Below, piece by piece: positions 12,139 through 23,300 of a stretch of 64,000 bases of DNA. The position numbers and the translations under genes were made by a program. The stretch spans positions 2,728,001 through 2,792,000 of the forward strand of contig NC_089242.1 in the NCBI RefSeq assembly GCF_000512585.2, given 5' to 3'. Source of the DNA: Kwoniella bestiolae CBS 10118. Taxonomy: Eukaryota; Basidiomycota; Tremellomycetes; Tremellales; Cryptococcaceae. The notes below the pieces were generated by a model, which saw nothing but the letters and a program-made list of their open reading frames with translations, did not search any database and was not told the origin of the DNA. Within the stretch, counting starts at the first letter, position 1, and each line of letters begins with the position of its first letter.

Positions 12139-13677
12139 TTACCCCTGCACCGTATAAGTCTCCCTCATCCCCCGTTTCCTGATCCCCACAACGACCGGTT
12201 CCCCCACCCTATCCAAATCATCTTGAAAAATCAATCTCCTCTCCCTTCCCGCACCATCCTTCCTACCAGTCGTATAAGTCTTATCGAACGTCGTGATCTT
12301 ATGATCCCTCTTCCCTGTCCCACTGGAAGTGGTGGCGGAAGGAGTGGTGAGTCTTTCAGATGATGATCCGCTTGAAGAATGTCTTTTACCATATCCAGAT
12401 CCAGACCTCGAAATCCCAGATCCAGATCCATGACTCGACAGCTCTTGTACCCTTCTCTCATCTTTCTTCGTACCCCTCAAATTGGTAGTCCCAATATTCA
12501 GTACCGGTTTCCTCGAGCTCAGTGCGCCCTGGGATCGAGAGATGGTAGGAGTCTTAGGTATCATCCTATCGTGTATTCTCTCCAACTCAAATTCCAGCCG
12601 AGCCTGGCGCTTCTCCTCTTTCTCTTTCCTCCTTTCTATCCTTCTTCTGCTAGTTTCAGAATCCCGATGATTTTTCCATCTCAGTATCCCATCTAATACC
12701 CATCTTCCCACCCATCCCACGCTCAAACCCAGGAACAATCCAACTCCTACCAAACCTCCCACAAACATGACTAAGGGGTAGAACGCCTCCAGTATTCCTC
12801 CTACCACACCTAACGGAGCAGCTACGAAGGTCCCATACAGTGCTCCCAATACCACTATAACGGGGTAGAGTATGACCTTGAGTAATCTAGCAAGGAGGTA
12901 TAACAGATTGAGAAGGAGAGGTAGTGGTGTGGTGAGGAGCGTGACCAGCAGGTAAACGGGGTAAAGCAATACCCCGAAGAACAATCTCCACCAACTTGTA
13001 CCCTGTGCTGGGGGGAGGGCCGAGGGGATGGGATTTGGGATTGGAGGAAAACCGTATGGCAGATGAGGGTAGGAGGGGACCTCCATGGATGATGGGGGTG
13101 AGTGCGATTGACGGATTGAGGTGGTGCTGGAGGGGAAGATGTCGAGTTCGTCCGAGCGGGTTAGGATTTGGAATATTAGGTAGAGGCAGACTACGTATAC
13201 TACAGTGGGGGTTAGCTCGTGGGATCTAGTCTAGGTCTAGGTTCGAGTGTTGAAGCACAATGCAGTACTCCAGGGGTGCAGGGATGATTGAGGTGGAATG
13301 AAGCAAAAGAAGGCAGCGCGTGGGTCTGGAGAGAGAGGGTCTGTCCGGGCATCATCACCATTCAGGAAAGCGTGTGTTCCAGTAGAAACTCTTGTCACAT
13401 CCAGTAGAATGAGATACTCACATACAGCCTTAACAGGCGAAGTAGGTTCCCCCCTCTTCCTCCGTTTTCCACCAGCTCTATGAATCTCCTCCAACTCCTC
13501 AATTTCCCAATCACTTAGATCCCTAGTCGAGCTATGGGAATACGATCGCGTGGTATTCGTTGATCCCTCTCTTGGTCTTCGGGGTCGGAACGATGGGATA
13601 GGTGATGGGGGGGTTGGTAGACGGGGGAGAGAGGTGGTGGAGGATGAAGATGCTGAAGAGGGTGGGGACTCTGACAT
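12139..13677 (-). CDS. Hypothetical multi-pass membrane protein with basic, Ser-rich C-terminal tail
   Basis: Exon 1 (13422-13677) ends at a GTGAGT donor and joins exon 2 (12139-13199) in frame, giving 438 residues. The N-terminal ~80 residues are Ser/Pro-rich and polar, ending in a basic patch (GGKRRKRGEP). A first hydrophobic segment (AVLYVVCLYLIFQIL) is formed across the splice junction. After WWRLFFGVLLYPVYLL come closely packed hydrophobic stretches through about residue 240, which look like hairpins. A charged helix follows (ERRKEKEEKRQARLEFELERI), then a Ser/Gly-rich tail. I do not recognise the family. An ER or lipid-droplet membrane role is a guess from the hairpin pattern. It is convergent with the NDUFAF7 homologue. 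Confidence 0.8.
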
Positions 13678-14073
13678 GGTGATTGGTGGGATTGACAGTA
13701 CTATTGAGAGATTCTTTCTGATCTGATTGAAAGAGCGAGCGTTGATATGTTATGTTCGGATAAGTTCTCGTCACTTGAACATTGGATACTGTACTGTACT
13801 TTTGAGGAATGTGAGAGTGACTATCCTGATGTGACGATGAGAGACAGTATAAACTTTAATTCCTTGTTTACGACCGACAGGACGTGTTTCTGGTCTCGAG
13901 GCACGTCGGGGTGAGATAATCATGCGATGTCACGGAGTGGACCATGTAAGTTGACAGTCGGTATAATAGAAGAGGTCAATGAGATGAGAGGACGTAAGGG
14001 AGATATACACAGATGATGGATGGTTATATATGCGTCTAGCGTCCATCGTTTTTGATCACTCGTTTGATCGTCA

Positions 14074-14098
14074 TGTCTCGTGTCTCGTGTCTCGTGTC
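14074..14098. repeat. Short tandem repeat, 7-bp unit TGTCTCG
   Basis: Three exact copies of TGTCTCG are followed by a degenerate fourth, about 270-290 bp upstream of the ARG4 start. It may sit in or near the promoter. Confidence 0.8.
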
Positions 14099-14209
14099 TT
14101 TCGTGTTCATGTCATACGAGTACATCTCGATCATGGGGTCTCCGCGGCGGATAACTTGGTTACGTAACGCAGTCGCAAAACGGTACTAGTGCACGGTTCA
14201 TCCGAATTT

Positions 14210-14216
14210 TGAGTCA
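14210..14216. promoter_or_regulatory. Gcn4/Cpc1-type site TGAGTCA upstream of ARG4
   Basis: A perfect TGA(C/G)TCA element lies 149-155 bp before the ARG4 ATG. Fungal Gcn4/Cpc1 bZIP factors use this element to induce amino-acid biosynthesis genes on starvation. The ARG2 gene has a matching element. Confidence 0.6.
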
Positions 14217-14364
14217 AACTAAGCGATATACTCATGCAGATAACGAGTGAAGTAGCGAGTTGACCGACTGAGAATTAATCTCACCATTAAATCATTCATT
14301 TTTAGGAATCATATCACCACAGCTCAAATCTTACTCGACTCACCAGACACTTTACACCACCAAC

Positions 14365-16463
14365 ATGTCTTCCGAACAAGATTTCACAAAGAGGAAATTA
14401 TGGGGGTGGGTACCTGCCTCACTTCAGCTATCAGGTTCGAATTAATAGCTGACTATACCTACAAAACAAACAGTGGTCGATTCACAGGATCAACCGACCC
14501 ATTGTGAGCTCACTGTCTCTTTGTGACCCCGCTCACTGAAGAAGGCTTACCTGAGCTGACGAAACTGACCGCTCAGGATGCACGAGTTCAACCAATCCCT
14601 CAAATATGATAAACGAATGTACGCTGCCGATGTCAAGGGATCAATTGCATTTTCTAAAGCATTGTTGAAAGCTGGTATTGTCAATGAACATGAACAGAAG
14701 GAGATTGAGAGGGGTTTGAAGACTGTTGAAGGCGAATGGGCCGAGGGAAAGGTAAGTATCCCATCTACATCTCACTTCACTTCCCTTAATCTAAGCGAAT
14801 ATAGAATGACCTACCTCACTACTCCAAGTTGGTGAGAGAGATCAAAGCTGATATACACTTGATGGGGTCGCATAGTTCGCCGTCCAAGCTGACGACGAAG
14901 ACATCCACACCGCCAACGAACGACGGTTATCTGAAATCATCGGTAAAGACATTGGAGGTAAATTGCATACCGGTAGAAGTAGGAACGACCAAGTAGCCAC
15001 CGACATGAGGATTTGGCTTGTGAGTTGTACCATTCTCATTAGCCAGTACATCAGCCGTTCAATCAGCTAAATACGATATCCGGTGTACACGTAGATGGAA
15101 GAATCCACCCAAGTGGAGCAATACCTCAAAGACCTCCTAAACGTCATGGTCTCCCGAGCTGAAAAAGAAGTCGACGCCATAATGCCAGGATACACCCATC
15201 TCCAAAGAGCCCAACCTGTCCGATGGTCCCATCTCCTCTTATCTCACGCTCAATCCTTCTTATCCGATTTAGACAGGTTGAGACAACTCCAACCTCGAAT
15301 CTCCGTCTTACCACTCGGTTCCGCCGCCCTTGCTGGTAACCCATACTCCCTTGATCGAGAATTGCTTAGGAAGGAATTGGGCTTCAAATCGATTGGGGAG
15401 AATTCGATGCATGCTGTAGCGGATAGGGATTTCATTGTGGAGTGGTTACAATGGGCTAGTCTGTTGCAGATCCATATGTCGAGGATGGCGGAGGATCTGA
15501 TCATCTACTCGTCAGCTGAATTTGGGTTTGTGCAATTGAGTGATGCTTATTCGTGAGTAATCCTTTTTCACTCTTCTATCTCTTCTTCGTGATACTTTTG
15601 GACAACAATTACCGCTATTATCATCGTCGTATCGTCACGTATGGTGAACATTGACATCAGACTCCCCTAAACGTCTACCCTTTCATCTTCAATGCAACTT
15701 CCCTTTGGTGAACCCATGCTGATCTTTCGTATGTCCCCCAGCACCGGCTCCTCTATCATGCCCCAAAAGAAAAATCCCGATTCCCTCGAACTCCTCCGAG
15801 GTAAAGCAGGAAGAACGTTCGGTCAAATGGCTGGATTCATGATGTCCCTTAAAGGTGTACCATCGACTTACAACAAGGATCTCCAAGAGGACAAAGAACC
15901 ATTGTTCGATGCTGTTGATACTATCTCTGCGGCACTTAGGATCGCCGAGGGGGTGATTGCTACTTTGACTGTGAGTGATCTGATGCAAGATGAATATCAT
16001 TTTCGATGAACCGGATATCATGGACTTTCTGATATCTCGATTTCCCCTGTTTCCCTCACCAACCCTTTCCTACACATGAATCTTTCTTGCGTGAAACTGT
16101 CATGGAGAACCCAGCACATGCTAATTCATGTAATGTCAGATCAACCCCGCCAAGATGGCGCAAGCCCTAACAATGGACATGCTAGCAACGGACATAGCAG
16201 ACTACCTCGTCCGTAAAGGCGTCCCCTTCCGAGAGACCCACCATATCTCCGGACGATCGGTCGCTCTCGCCGAACAGAACAAAATTCAAATTTCAGATCT
16301 GACGATGGAACAGTGGAAAGATCTCAGTCCGCATTTCACGGACGACGTGATGGACGTCTTTGATTTTGAGAATTCCGTGGAGAAACGGAATGCCATTGGG
16401 GGGCCGGCTAGGGGGATGATTAAGAGGCAGGTTGATGTTGCTAGGGAGAGGATTGGGAAGTAG
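14365..16463 (+). CDS. ARG4: Argininosuccinate lyase
   Basis: Seven exons (14365-14405, 14474-14503, 14577-14751, 14876-15019, 15095-15552, 15742-15970, 16140-16463) give 466 residues, the usual length. The protein starts [25 protein letters not shown], where WGGRF is the conserved N-terminal motif. HTGRSRNDQVATDMRIWL follows, then GYTHLQRAQPVRWSH, and the fumarase/ASL signature GSSIMPQKKNPD with its catalytic serine loop. The enzyme cleaves argininosuccinate to arginine and fumarate in the last step of arginine synthesis. The intron before the signature exon is long for this locus (189 nt). The gene converges on ARG2, another arginine enzyme. Confidence 0.97.
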
Positions 16464-17147
16464 TTTGGGTGAAAGGTCACATGTACTGGGTCAGTGGGTG
16501 ATTGGGACGGTTGTGCATAGGAATAGCACTTAGGGGATTAAGGGATAGAGGAGAGAATGGTAAAAGAATTGATAGTATATATAGATTGATTAGTATACAA
16601 TATGCATTATTTTGAACTGCTTATCTCGATAGTAGGGATATTGCGGCGTGTTCAGAGGATGATGTGGACATGGCTGCTTCGGTGTAAGATGAAACGACTT
16701 CAGATGTCCCATAACGATTTACTAATGCTAATGCATAGAGACATGATGCGAATCGTCCGTTATGATCCTTCCAAGTTCAAGTACAACTGGTTACCTACTT
16801 GATGGAGAGGTATGAGTCCCGTTTCTATGCTCGGATTGTCCTTTGAATCTACTCGTTCTTTCTCAATTTGTTTTTCTCGATTGTCTGTCTGCCGCATGAA
16901 TTCTGATTGGGAGTGTCTTTTGGTAGTGAAGAACAAAATGTGGATGATTGATTGACTGAATTTTGCTGATGCCGTGAAATTCCCTTTTCCCGTTTGCGGA
17001 CTATCTGTACTCAATGGATACCTATTTCCGACTTTTGTCCTAATGTCCATTTTCACAATTCCCAATTCCATTTCCTCTCATCTAACCCCTTTGCCTCATC
17101 TGACGGAACCGACGTGCCACTTGACTGCCATCTGGTTCTCCACACAA
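16464..17147. other. Intergenic region between convergent ARG4 and ARG2
   Basis: The 684 bp region between two stop codons probably carries both 3' UTRs and perhaps antisense overlap of the two transcripts. The ORFs at 16602-16802 (plus) and 16760-17071 (minus) show no recognisable protein. No RNA gene was seen. Confidence 0.5.
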
Positions 17148-19119
17148 TCACTTCCAAGCACTAGGTATCCCCCCGATCCTCTCCTCCCACCACTCGACCC
17201 TCCTCTTCTCCTCCTCCTCCACAACCTTAACTAGTCTCCCACCTCCAAACTCCCTCTCGCGCCATAACGCCTTCAAGCGCTGCTCGGCATCACACCAAAA
17301 CACCTTCCATTTCCCATCATTCGTCGTCTTGAACCCATTACTTCGTTCAAAATACCACTTGTTAATGGGATTATCAGCCCTACTTCGCCATACTAGATCT
17401 TTACCCGTTCCTACACCTCTCAAAGACCCGATAGACGGATTAGACGCATCCAATAAACCGAGACCATACGTTTCGTCTCGAAGGGCGACCCATAGGAAAT
17501 CTACTGTCCCGTCTCCCTGATGTTTGGGGTTGACAGCGAATTTGTCTAGATAGCATATCGGTTCTTTATCGGTTTGTTCCTTCCCTTCTAGGGTTACTAT
17601 TGCTGCGCCCGCATAGTCCCCTACGACAATTACGAAATCCAGATCAGTCTTTAACCTTCCATAAAACTGTTCTTGGTTGAGAGTTCGTTTGAAGCTTGTT
17701 TCGAGCAGATGGGTAAGTTTGGGTATATTGACTTCTTCCATTGAGCGAAGTACCCTCACTGGGAGACCTTTTCGGATGATCGTAGGTGTATCGCGGGTTA
17801 TACCTTGGAGTAATGAGTGGGGAAGGGAGGCAGAATGTTTAGGTTTATTGGTTATGAGATTGGCTATCATTGAGGAAGGTGATCTGTGAGATACGATCAA
17901 CGCAGAGGATTCCTTGGGCATGTATTCCAAACATCCATTTGCTAAACTGAGATTTGCCAAGGCAGTTGGATGAGTCTCCCTCCACCCAGGTTGGAAGGTC
18001 CGGTTGATATATGTATATTCCGAAGATAAGTTGATAGAGAGATGGGGTAGACCCTGTCGAGCATAGGAGGGTATACCACCTTCTTTGTTGATTATCAATA
18101 ACCTGAGTGGAGTTAGATCGTAGTTCGAATTGACCGTTGGGGATGAAGTTGAAGTTGGTTGGGAATTGGTCATTGCCTTTGCCAATGCCATGAGGACTTT
18201 ATTACTTTGTATTCTGGTTGATTTACAGCTCTCGTCCAATGCTACAGGCAGTAATACAGGTATTTCACCTTCCTGGACTGCTCTTCTGACGTGATCTAAC
18301 CCTTCTTCTTCAACTACCACTTTCTCCTTGTCCTTGTCCTTCTCATTTTCTCCGTCCTTCGTTTGATGGATCCTAGCCACAGTGAAGAATATGGGTCTAG
18401 CGACAGCCCTATGTCTAGATAAGAATTGAACGACCCTCTCTACCTCGTGTCGCACAATCGCTCTCTGCCTTTGCGACTCGAATTTATCCTTTGGCTCTAC
18501 AGACGGCAAGTCATCTCTGTCAACTACTATCACACTGACCAACCCCAGCTTCTGGAGGTGCGCCATACCCCTACATATTGAATCTAGTTGTGCGTCCGTG
18601 AAGGGTCCCTGGATCTTAACGAGAGCAGGTCGTCTGAGGATGGGGTTCAAGAGGGAATTGACAAGGTGGTTCTCTTCTTTCGGTTGTTGCTGCTGGTCTG
18701 CGGTGGGTGGTATGTCGTTAGGTACCGGAGGGGAGGGGGGAGGAGCGAAGGAGGATAGGTAGGAACGGGAATCTCGGACTGAGGGCGAGGCTTGGAGGAT
18801 TGAGAGGATGAAGTCCTGTATCAAAGTGGAATCCAACATTCAGCTCATTCACTTTAGGGAGTACATGATTGGATAAAGTGTAAGAGAACACAACACACGT
18901 TATCCTCTGCTGCTATGTCGGTGAGAGCTTGATTATCATGTATGTACCTATTCTGCTATATCGTCCATGTCAGCTTGACAGGGTATAGCATACACTGTTG
19001 TGAAGTAGAGAGTAGGAAGTACTTACTATCAGCCGAGGTGAAAATTTCCCTTTCCTCCTTAAACCAGCCAGAGCATGGTTTCTCACCGGTGAGAAGATGC
19101 TTTGTATAGGTGCTTTCAT
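17148..19119 (-). CDS. ARG2: Amino-acid N-acetyltransferase (N-acetylglutamate synthase), mitochondrial
   Basis: Three exons (19027-19119, 18899-18952, 17148-18815) give 604 residues. The start at 19119 yields MKAPIQSIFSPVRNHALAG, an Arg-containing presequence for mitochondria; starting at the internal ATG 18839 would lose it. The first half is a degenerate amino-acid-kinase-like domain (PALVKIQGPFTDAQLDSICRGM). The C-terminal NAT domain is typical of fungal Arg2, with YLDKFAVNPKHQGDGTVDFLW, LVWRSRADNPINKWYFERS and GFKTTNDGKWKVFWC. The enzyme makes N-acetylglutamate, the first committed step of ornithine and arginine synthesis. An inserted charged stretch (KDGENEKDKDKEKVVVEEE) looks disordered. 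A TGACTCA lies 122 bp upstream. Confidence 0.93.
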
Positions 19120-19240
19120 CTTGTTTCCTCCTTCTGCTCCGTTGGTATTGAAGTTGAGGAAGGGATGAGATGAGATTAGAAAGTGAATTGGAGTCAAGAT
19201 CCAAATATATTGCTCAAAATCAAAGTAACCACCATTGCGT

Positions 19241-19247
19241 TGACTCA
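19241..19247. promoter_or_regulatory. Gcn4/Cpc1-type site TGACTCA upstream of ARG2
   Basis: A perfect TGACTCA lies 122-128 bp upstream of the ARG2 ATG at 19119, in the 385 bp between ARG2 and the NEDD8 gene. It is not part of an intron, unlike several other TGACTCA strings in this window. Confidence 0.6.
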
Positions 19248-19504
19248 ATTTAACCGACTCGCAAGAGATAACGAATGGAGTGGAGGATGAGGGAATGCCG
19301 CCGGGATAACCATCACCTATTGACACCATAAAACACTCTTGTTTCGCATATGCATCGAATCGGATGGACGTTGCTTCCTCACGTCCAGATCGAGGTGCTA
19401 CTGGAGGATGTGGATATATATACAAATTATGCATGATGTATGACGGAAAATCGAACCCTCCTCCCCCTCCCCTCTGTTCATCCCTCCCTCAAGTGTCCAG
19501 ATAA

Positions 19505-20039
19505 TCATCGACCACCTCTCAAGGCGAGTACCAGGTGGATGACAGCTCCGGCGTTGATCTTGTAATCTGAGATGGCTTTATCGTCGGCCCTACGTTCCAG
19601 CATTAGTCTTGAAAATAAGCTGATATTGCGAAGGAGATGAGAAGTGAGATGACGTACATAGCTTTTCCACCGAAGATCAGACGTTGTTGTACAGGCGGGA
19701 TACCTGCTTTCTCTTCTACTCGCTCTTTCACTTTGTTGATCTATCCTCACACACAGATTATCAGCATGCAAGTGACTTCATACGAGAAAGAGGATAGGAA
19801 AGGGAAGGAGACTAACGGTCATATCGGGCTGTACATCGATATCCACCTGAAAATAATGTCAGCTGTGCGATTTGGATCGAGATACAAGATAAGCTCACTT
19901 CCTTCCCAGTAAGTGTCTGTATATACATAGCAAATCAGCAACACGACCTTTTGGCCTAACGATCAAAGAAGGAAAGAACAGTTCCAGGATGGGAGGAGGG
20001 AGGAAAGATGACTCAACTTACCTTTACTTTAACGATCAT
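19505..20039 (-). CDS. RUB1: Ubiquitin-like modifier NEDD8/Rub1
   Basis: Five short exons give a 77-residue ubiquitin-like protein. It begins MIVKVKTLTGKEVDIDVQPDM, continues INKVKERVEEKAGIPPVQQRL and IFGGKAMADDKAISDYKI, and ends HLVLALRGGR. The Ala before LRGG (ALRGG rather than RLRGG) distinguishes NEDD8 from ubiquitin. The product needs removal of only one residue (Arg) after Gly-Gly, like the single-residue tail of yeast Rub1. NEDD8 modifies cullins and activates SCF-type ligases. The last intron lies between the codons for Met and Ala in the middle of the fold. The gene is divergent from the large nuclear-type gene. Confidence 0.93.
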
Positions 20040-20390
20040 CGTGTTTCTTTTCCCTTGTTTCTTATCCTACAATTCTGTTGATCTATACTCTATCTCCTGT
20101 TCTTCTAGACTTGATGAAGGTTGATATATGATCGTGAGTTGTTGATACTGTTGATTAGAGAGAGAGAGAGGGAAGAAATGAGATAGAAGGGTGAGTAGTA
20201 TAGTAATCGTTTTGCTACAGTGAGTGGTGAATTCAGGGTCTGATTGCGGGGTAGGTCGGTGGAGGGTGTCCAGCGGCAAATCACTATTCAACGCGACTAA
20301 TCTTCCTTTTCTTTTACTTTCTAATCACAGTATCATACGTTCACAAGTCGAAGCAGTGTTGTAGGTACCTTATAGGATACGGAGTAGTAC
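20040..20390. other. Divergent promoter region of RUB1 and the large nuclear-type gene
   Basis: The 351 bp region contains an AG/GA run near 20158-20171 and no ORF of note. It must hold both promoters. Confidence 0.5.
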
Positions 20391-23300
20391 ATGGAGGATA
20401 AGAAGAAGATGCCATCGTGGTCTACTAGACCCAAAGATGATGGTGTGAAGAAGGTAGAGTCAGAGAAGGGCGAAGGGAAAGAAGCGGTGAGTCTTCCTTC
20501 TTCCTTGCGAGTTTAGGTGAGAATGAAGAGATGTATCAAGCTGACATGGTTGATATAGATTGTACCCAAGAACTCAAAAAGCACCTCTGTACGAAAAGAT
20601 TCCTCGTTGTCTGGGTCGACCAAACAATTCACCAAGGCATTGAGCGAAAGTGAGGTAGAGGGACGAAGGAAAGAAAGTACAGGTCAAATGGAGAAAGAAA
20701 GCCGAAGGCAAGGTGAGCTGAGTTGAGCCTGCGAATCGTTCAAGAGGTAGGATGGCAGCTCATATGATCCCTCAGCAGGTCACTATGGTCTTCTCGACGC
20801 AGTCACTCCCAGACCACCCCCTCCTCCCGCTCCTACCCAACAATCTTCCTCAAGCTCACGCAAAACCAGTAGTCTATCATTCACAAAATCTGCGCCTAGC
20901 TCTGCTACAAGTAAAAAGCGAGGTGGTAGAAGAGGCAAGACCAAGAAGGTTGAGAAGAAAGAAGAACACGACGAAGATGGTGAATGGGATGAAAACGGAT
21001 TCTGGAAAAGTACCCCTAAACCGCCTACACAGCCTGAGGAAGAGCGTGGTATTGATATCGGGAAGGAAAAGGCAGAAGAAGAAGTCGATGAGTTGGAAGA
21101 CACTCAGATCACTCCTTCCAATAAGGGAAATGGGAAAGAAATACCTACCTCCTCACCTTCACCCCCACCTACCAAGCTTCGTACACCTTCGTTCCCTCAC
21201 GCTGCTCTAGAGCCTCAAATCGTCGATGAGACTTCTTTGCCTCTTCCTCCCCCTCAATCTCGGTTGGAACGTCTCAAAGATCCGGACTTCCTACTAAGCC
21301 AAAATGCAAGAAATGATATCTCAGATCAGATCAAATTTCATACAGATGCCAAAGGAAAGACCAATGAACCTTTATTCCTTGCTGTGTCTCTGTCGCCTGA
21401 TACCGATCGGGAAGAAGAAACAGAGGAAGAGATCGAACTTGTCGAATCACCTATTCAGAGGCCTACTACCAGAAGGCAATCGTTCCGGTTGGACACCACA
21501 GATGATGAAGATATGGGTCCAGGAAGTCAAGACTCTCCACCACCACCCTCACTTGGTCGACGAGAAGGGAAAAGAAAGGGGGAGAAGAGAGAGGGAGGGA
21601 AACGGCAAGATAAGGGAAAGGAGAAGCGAGCCAAAGTGGTTTAGTGAGTTGATCTCTATTGGATGTAACTCAATAAGGCTAACCCTAGCTTAATCAGCTC
21701 CGATACAGAAGTCTCGGACTCGAATGAAGCAGACATACTCGTCCCAGATAGTAATCCCCAGCAGGTCCAGCCTGCTCGTCATTTTGGTATCGAGATTACT
21801 CCCTTTGTCAATAACTCTCCGTCATATCACCGAAAAGAGAAAAGCCGATCGTCTCGCAAAACCAAGCGGTATGGTAAAGGTCGATCCCATGCTTATCAAC
21901 ATGGCAATCCTTTGCCCACAGCAAGATCCCAGACCTTTGCTCTCACTCCGCCGCCTGCAGCTCAGATCACCTCATCATACCGAGGTGCGAAAAGAAAGGG
22001 ATCGACTAGTATATGGCGAGATTCGTCTCCCTCTCCTTCTCCTGAACAAGATGCTGTCGATGGATTTGACACGGGTCATGAGATGGGATATGACACTGAG
22101 CCTCCTCGAAACAGTAAAAAAAGGAAAAGGTGGGCTCGGAATGGACCACCTCCTGATCAAAGACTGTTTGGTCTGTTTGGAGAGGAAGAAGATGAACCGC
22201 CTCGATACCGCCACAAGCGAGGTAGAACACCCAAGTACCCTTTTACTACTGTGTTCAAATGGGCTAATGATGAAAACGAAGATGAAGAAGAGTATGATCC
22301 TGATACTGCTAGGAGAAGGAAGAAGAGAAGAAGGAAGGAAATCGAGAAGAGACACAGGTTCAACGCTAAGAACGAACCTAGATTGCAAATGACCAGAGAT
22401 CGCTCTTGTCAAGTTAGGATCCAGAAGTGAGTTGGCTGTTTTGATTATTCTTTTGGACATTCACAGCAGCTTGCTAACCAGTCGCTAACAGCTATATGGG
22501 TAAAATTCGACAAACTCTGACTTTACCCAAGAAACCCTTACACGACTCCAAGCCCGTCCGTCGAAAAGCCTACAAGCGAATGCAAGGTGTACCACTTTAC
22601 GCTTGTAAATCCCTCGACACGATCTCTTACTCCGATTACGTAGCAAGATATCGTAGATCACCCAGATCATCCAGTTCTGCCAGTCGACCATCTGGTAATC
22701 GAATCGACGAGTTGATCTATGCAGGTAGAAAAGCGAGATTCGAAGCTGGTATACGAAGGCAACGACCAGTCTTCAGAGAGGTCACTCCAAAGCTTCCTTT
22801 AGTACCACTCATCCCTGCTCCTGACGATCCCCAAGCAGAGGATGAGATCGTGGTGGAACCTTCTCAGAAGCCTATGAGACGAAGAGGATCATCAATCGGG
22901 AACCCACTGATACCAAAGAACGTACCTAGATTGAGATTCACTAAGAATGAACTTCCTTCTAACCAAGAAAACACTAACACTAATTCATCTGAACGCACCG
23001 AGGTTACCGGTACTTCGATGTTGGGTCATCATTTCGCTATGCCCCCTTCGAGACAGAACCGAAGAAGGGAGATGCCCCATGCCTTCAGACGGACTACTAC
23101 CACGCCTTTGGTTCTCTCACAAGACCGAGATCTTATCCTCAGTGACGATACGCCTGAAACTTCCGCGAGAAACCCTCAAAATCACTACGAGTATGAAGAT
23201 CCGATTATCCAGTACACCCAGAACTCACAAGTGGACGTAGGAGAATACGATGGGCTTATCGAGGTTCATTCTGATCGGTTGGCTGGAATATTCTCTCGAT

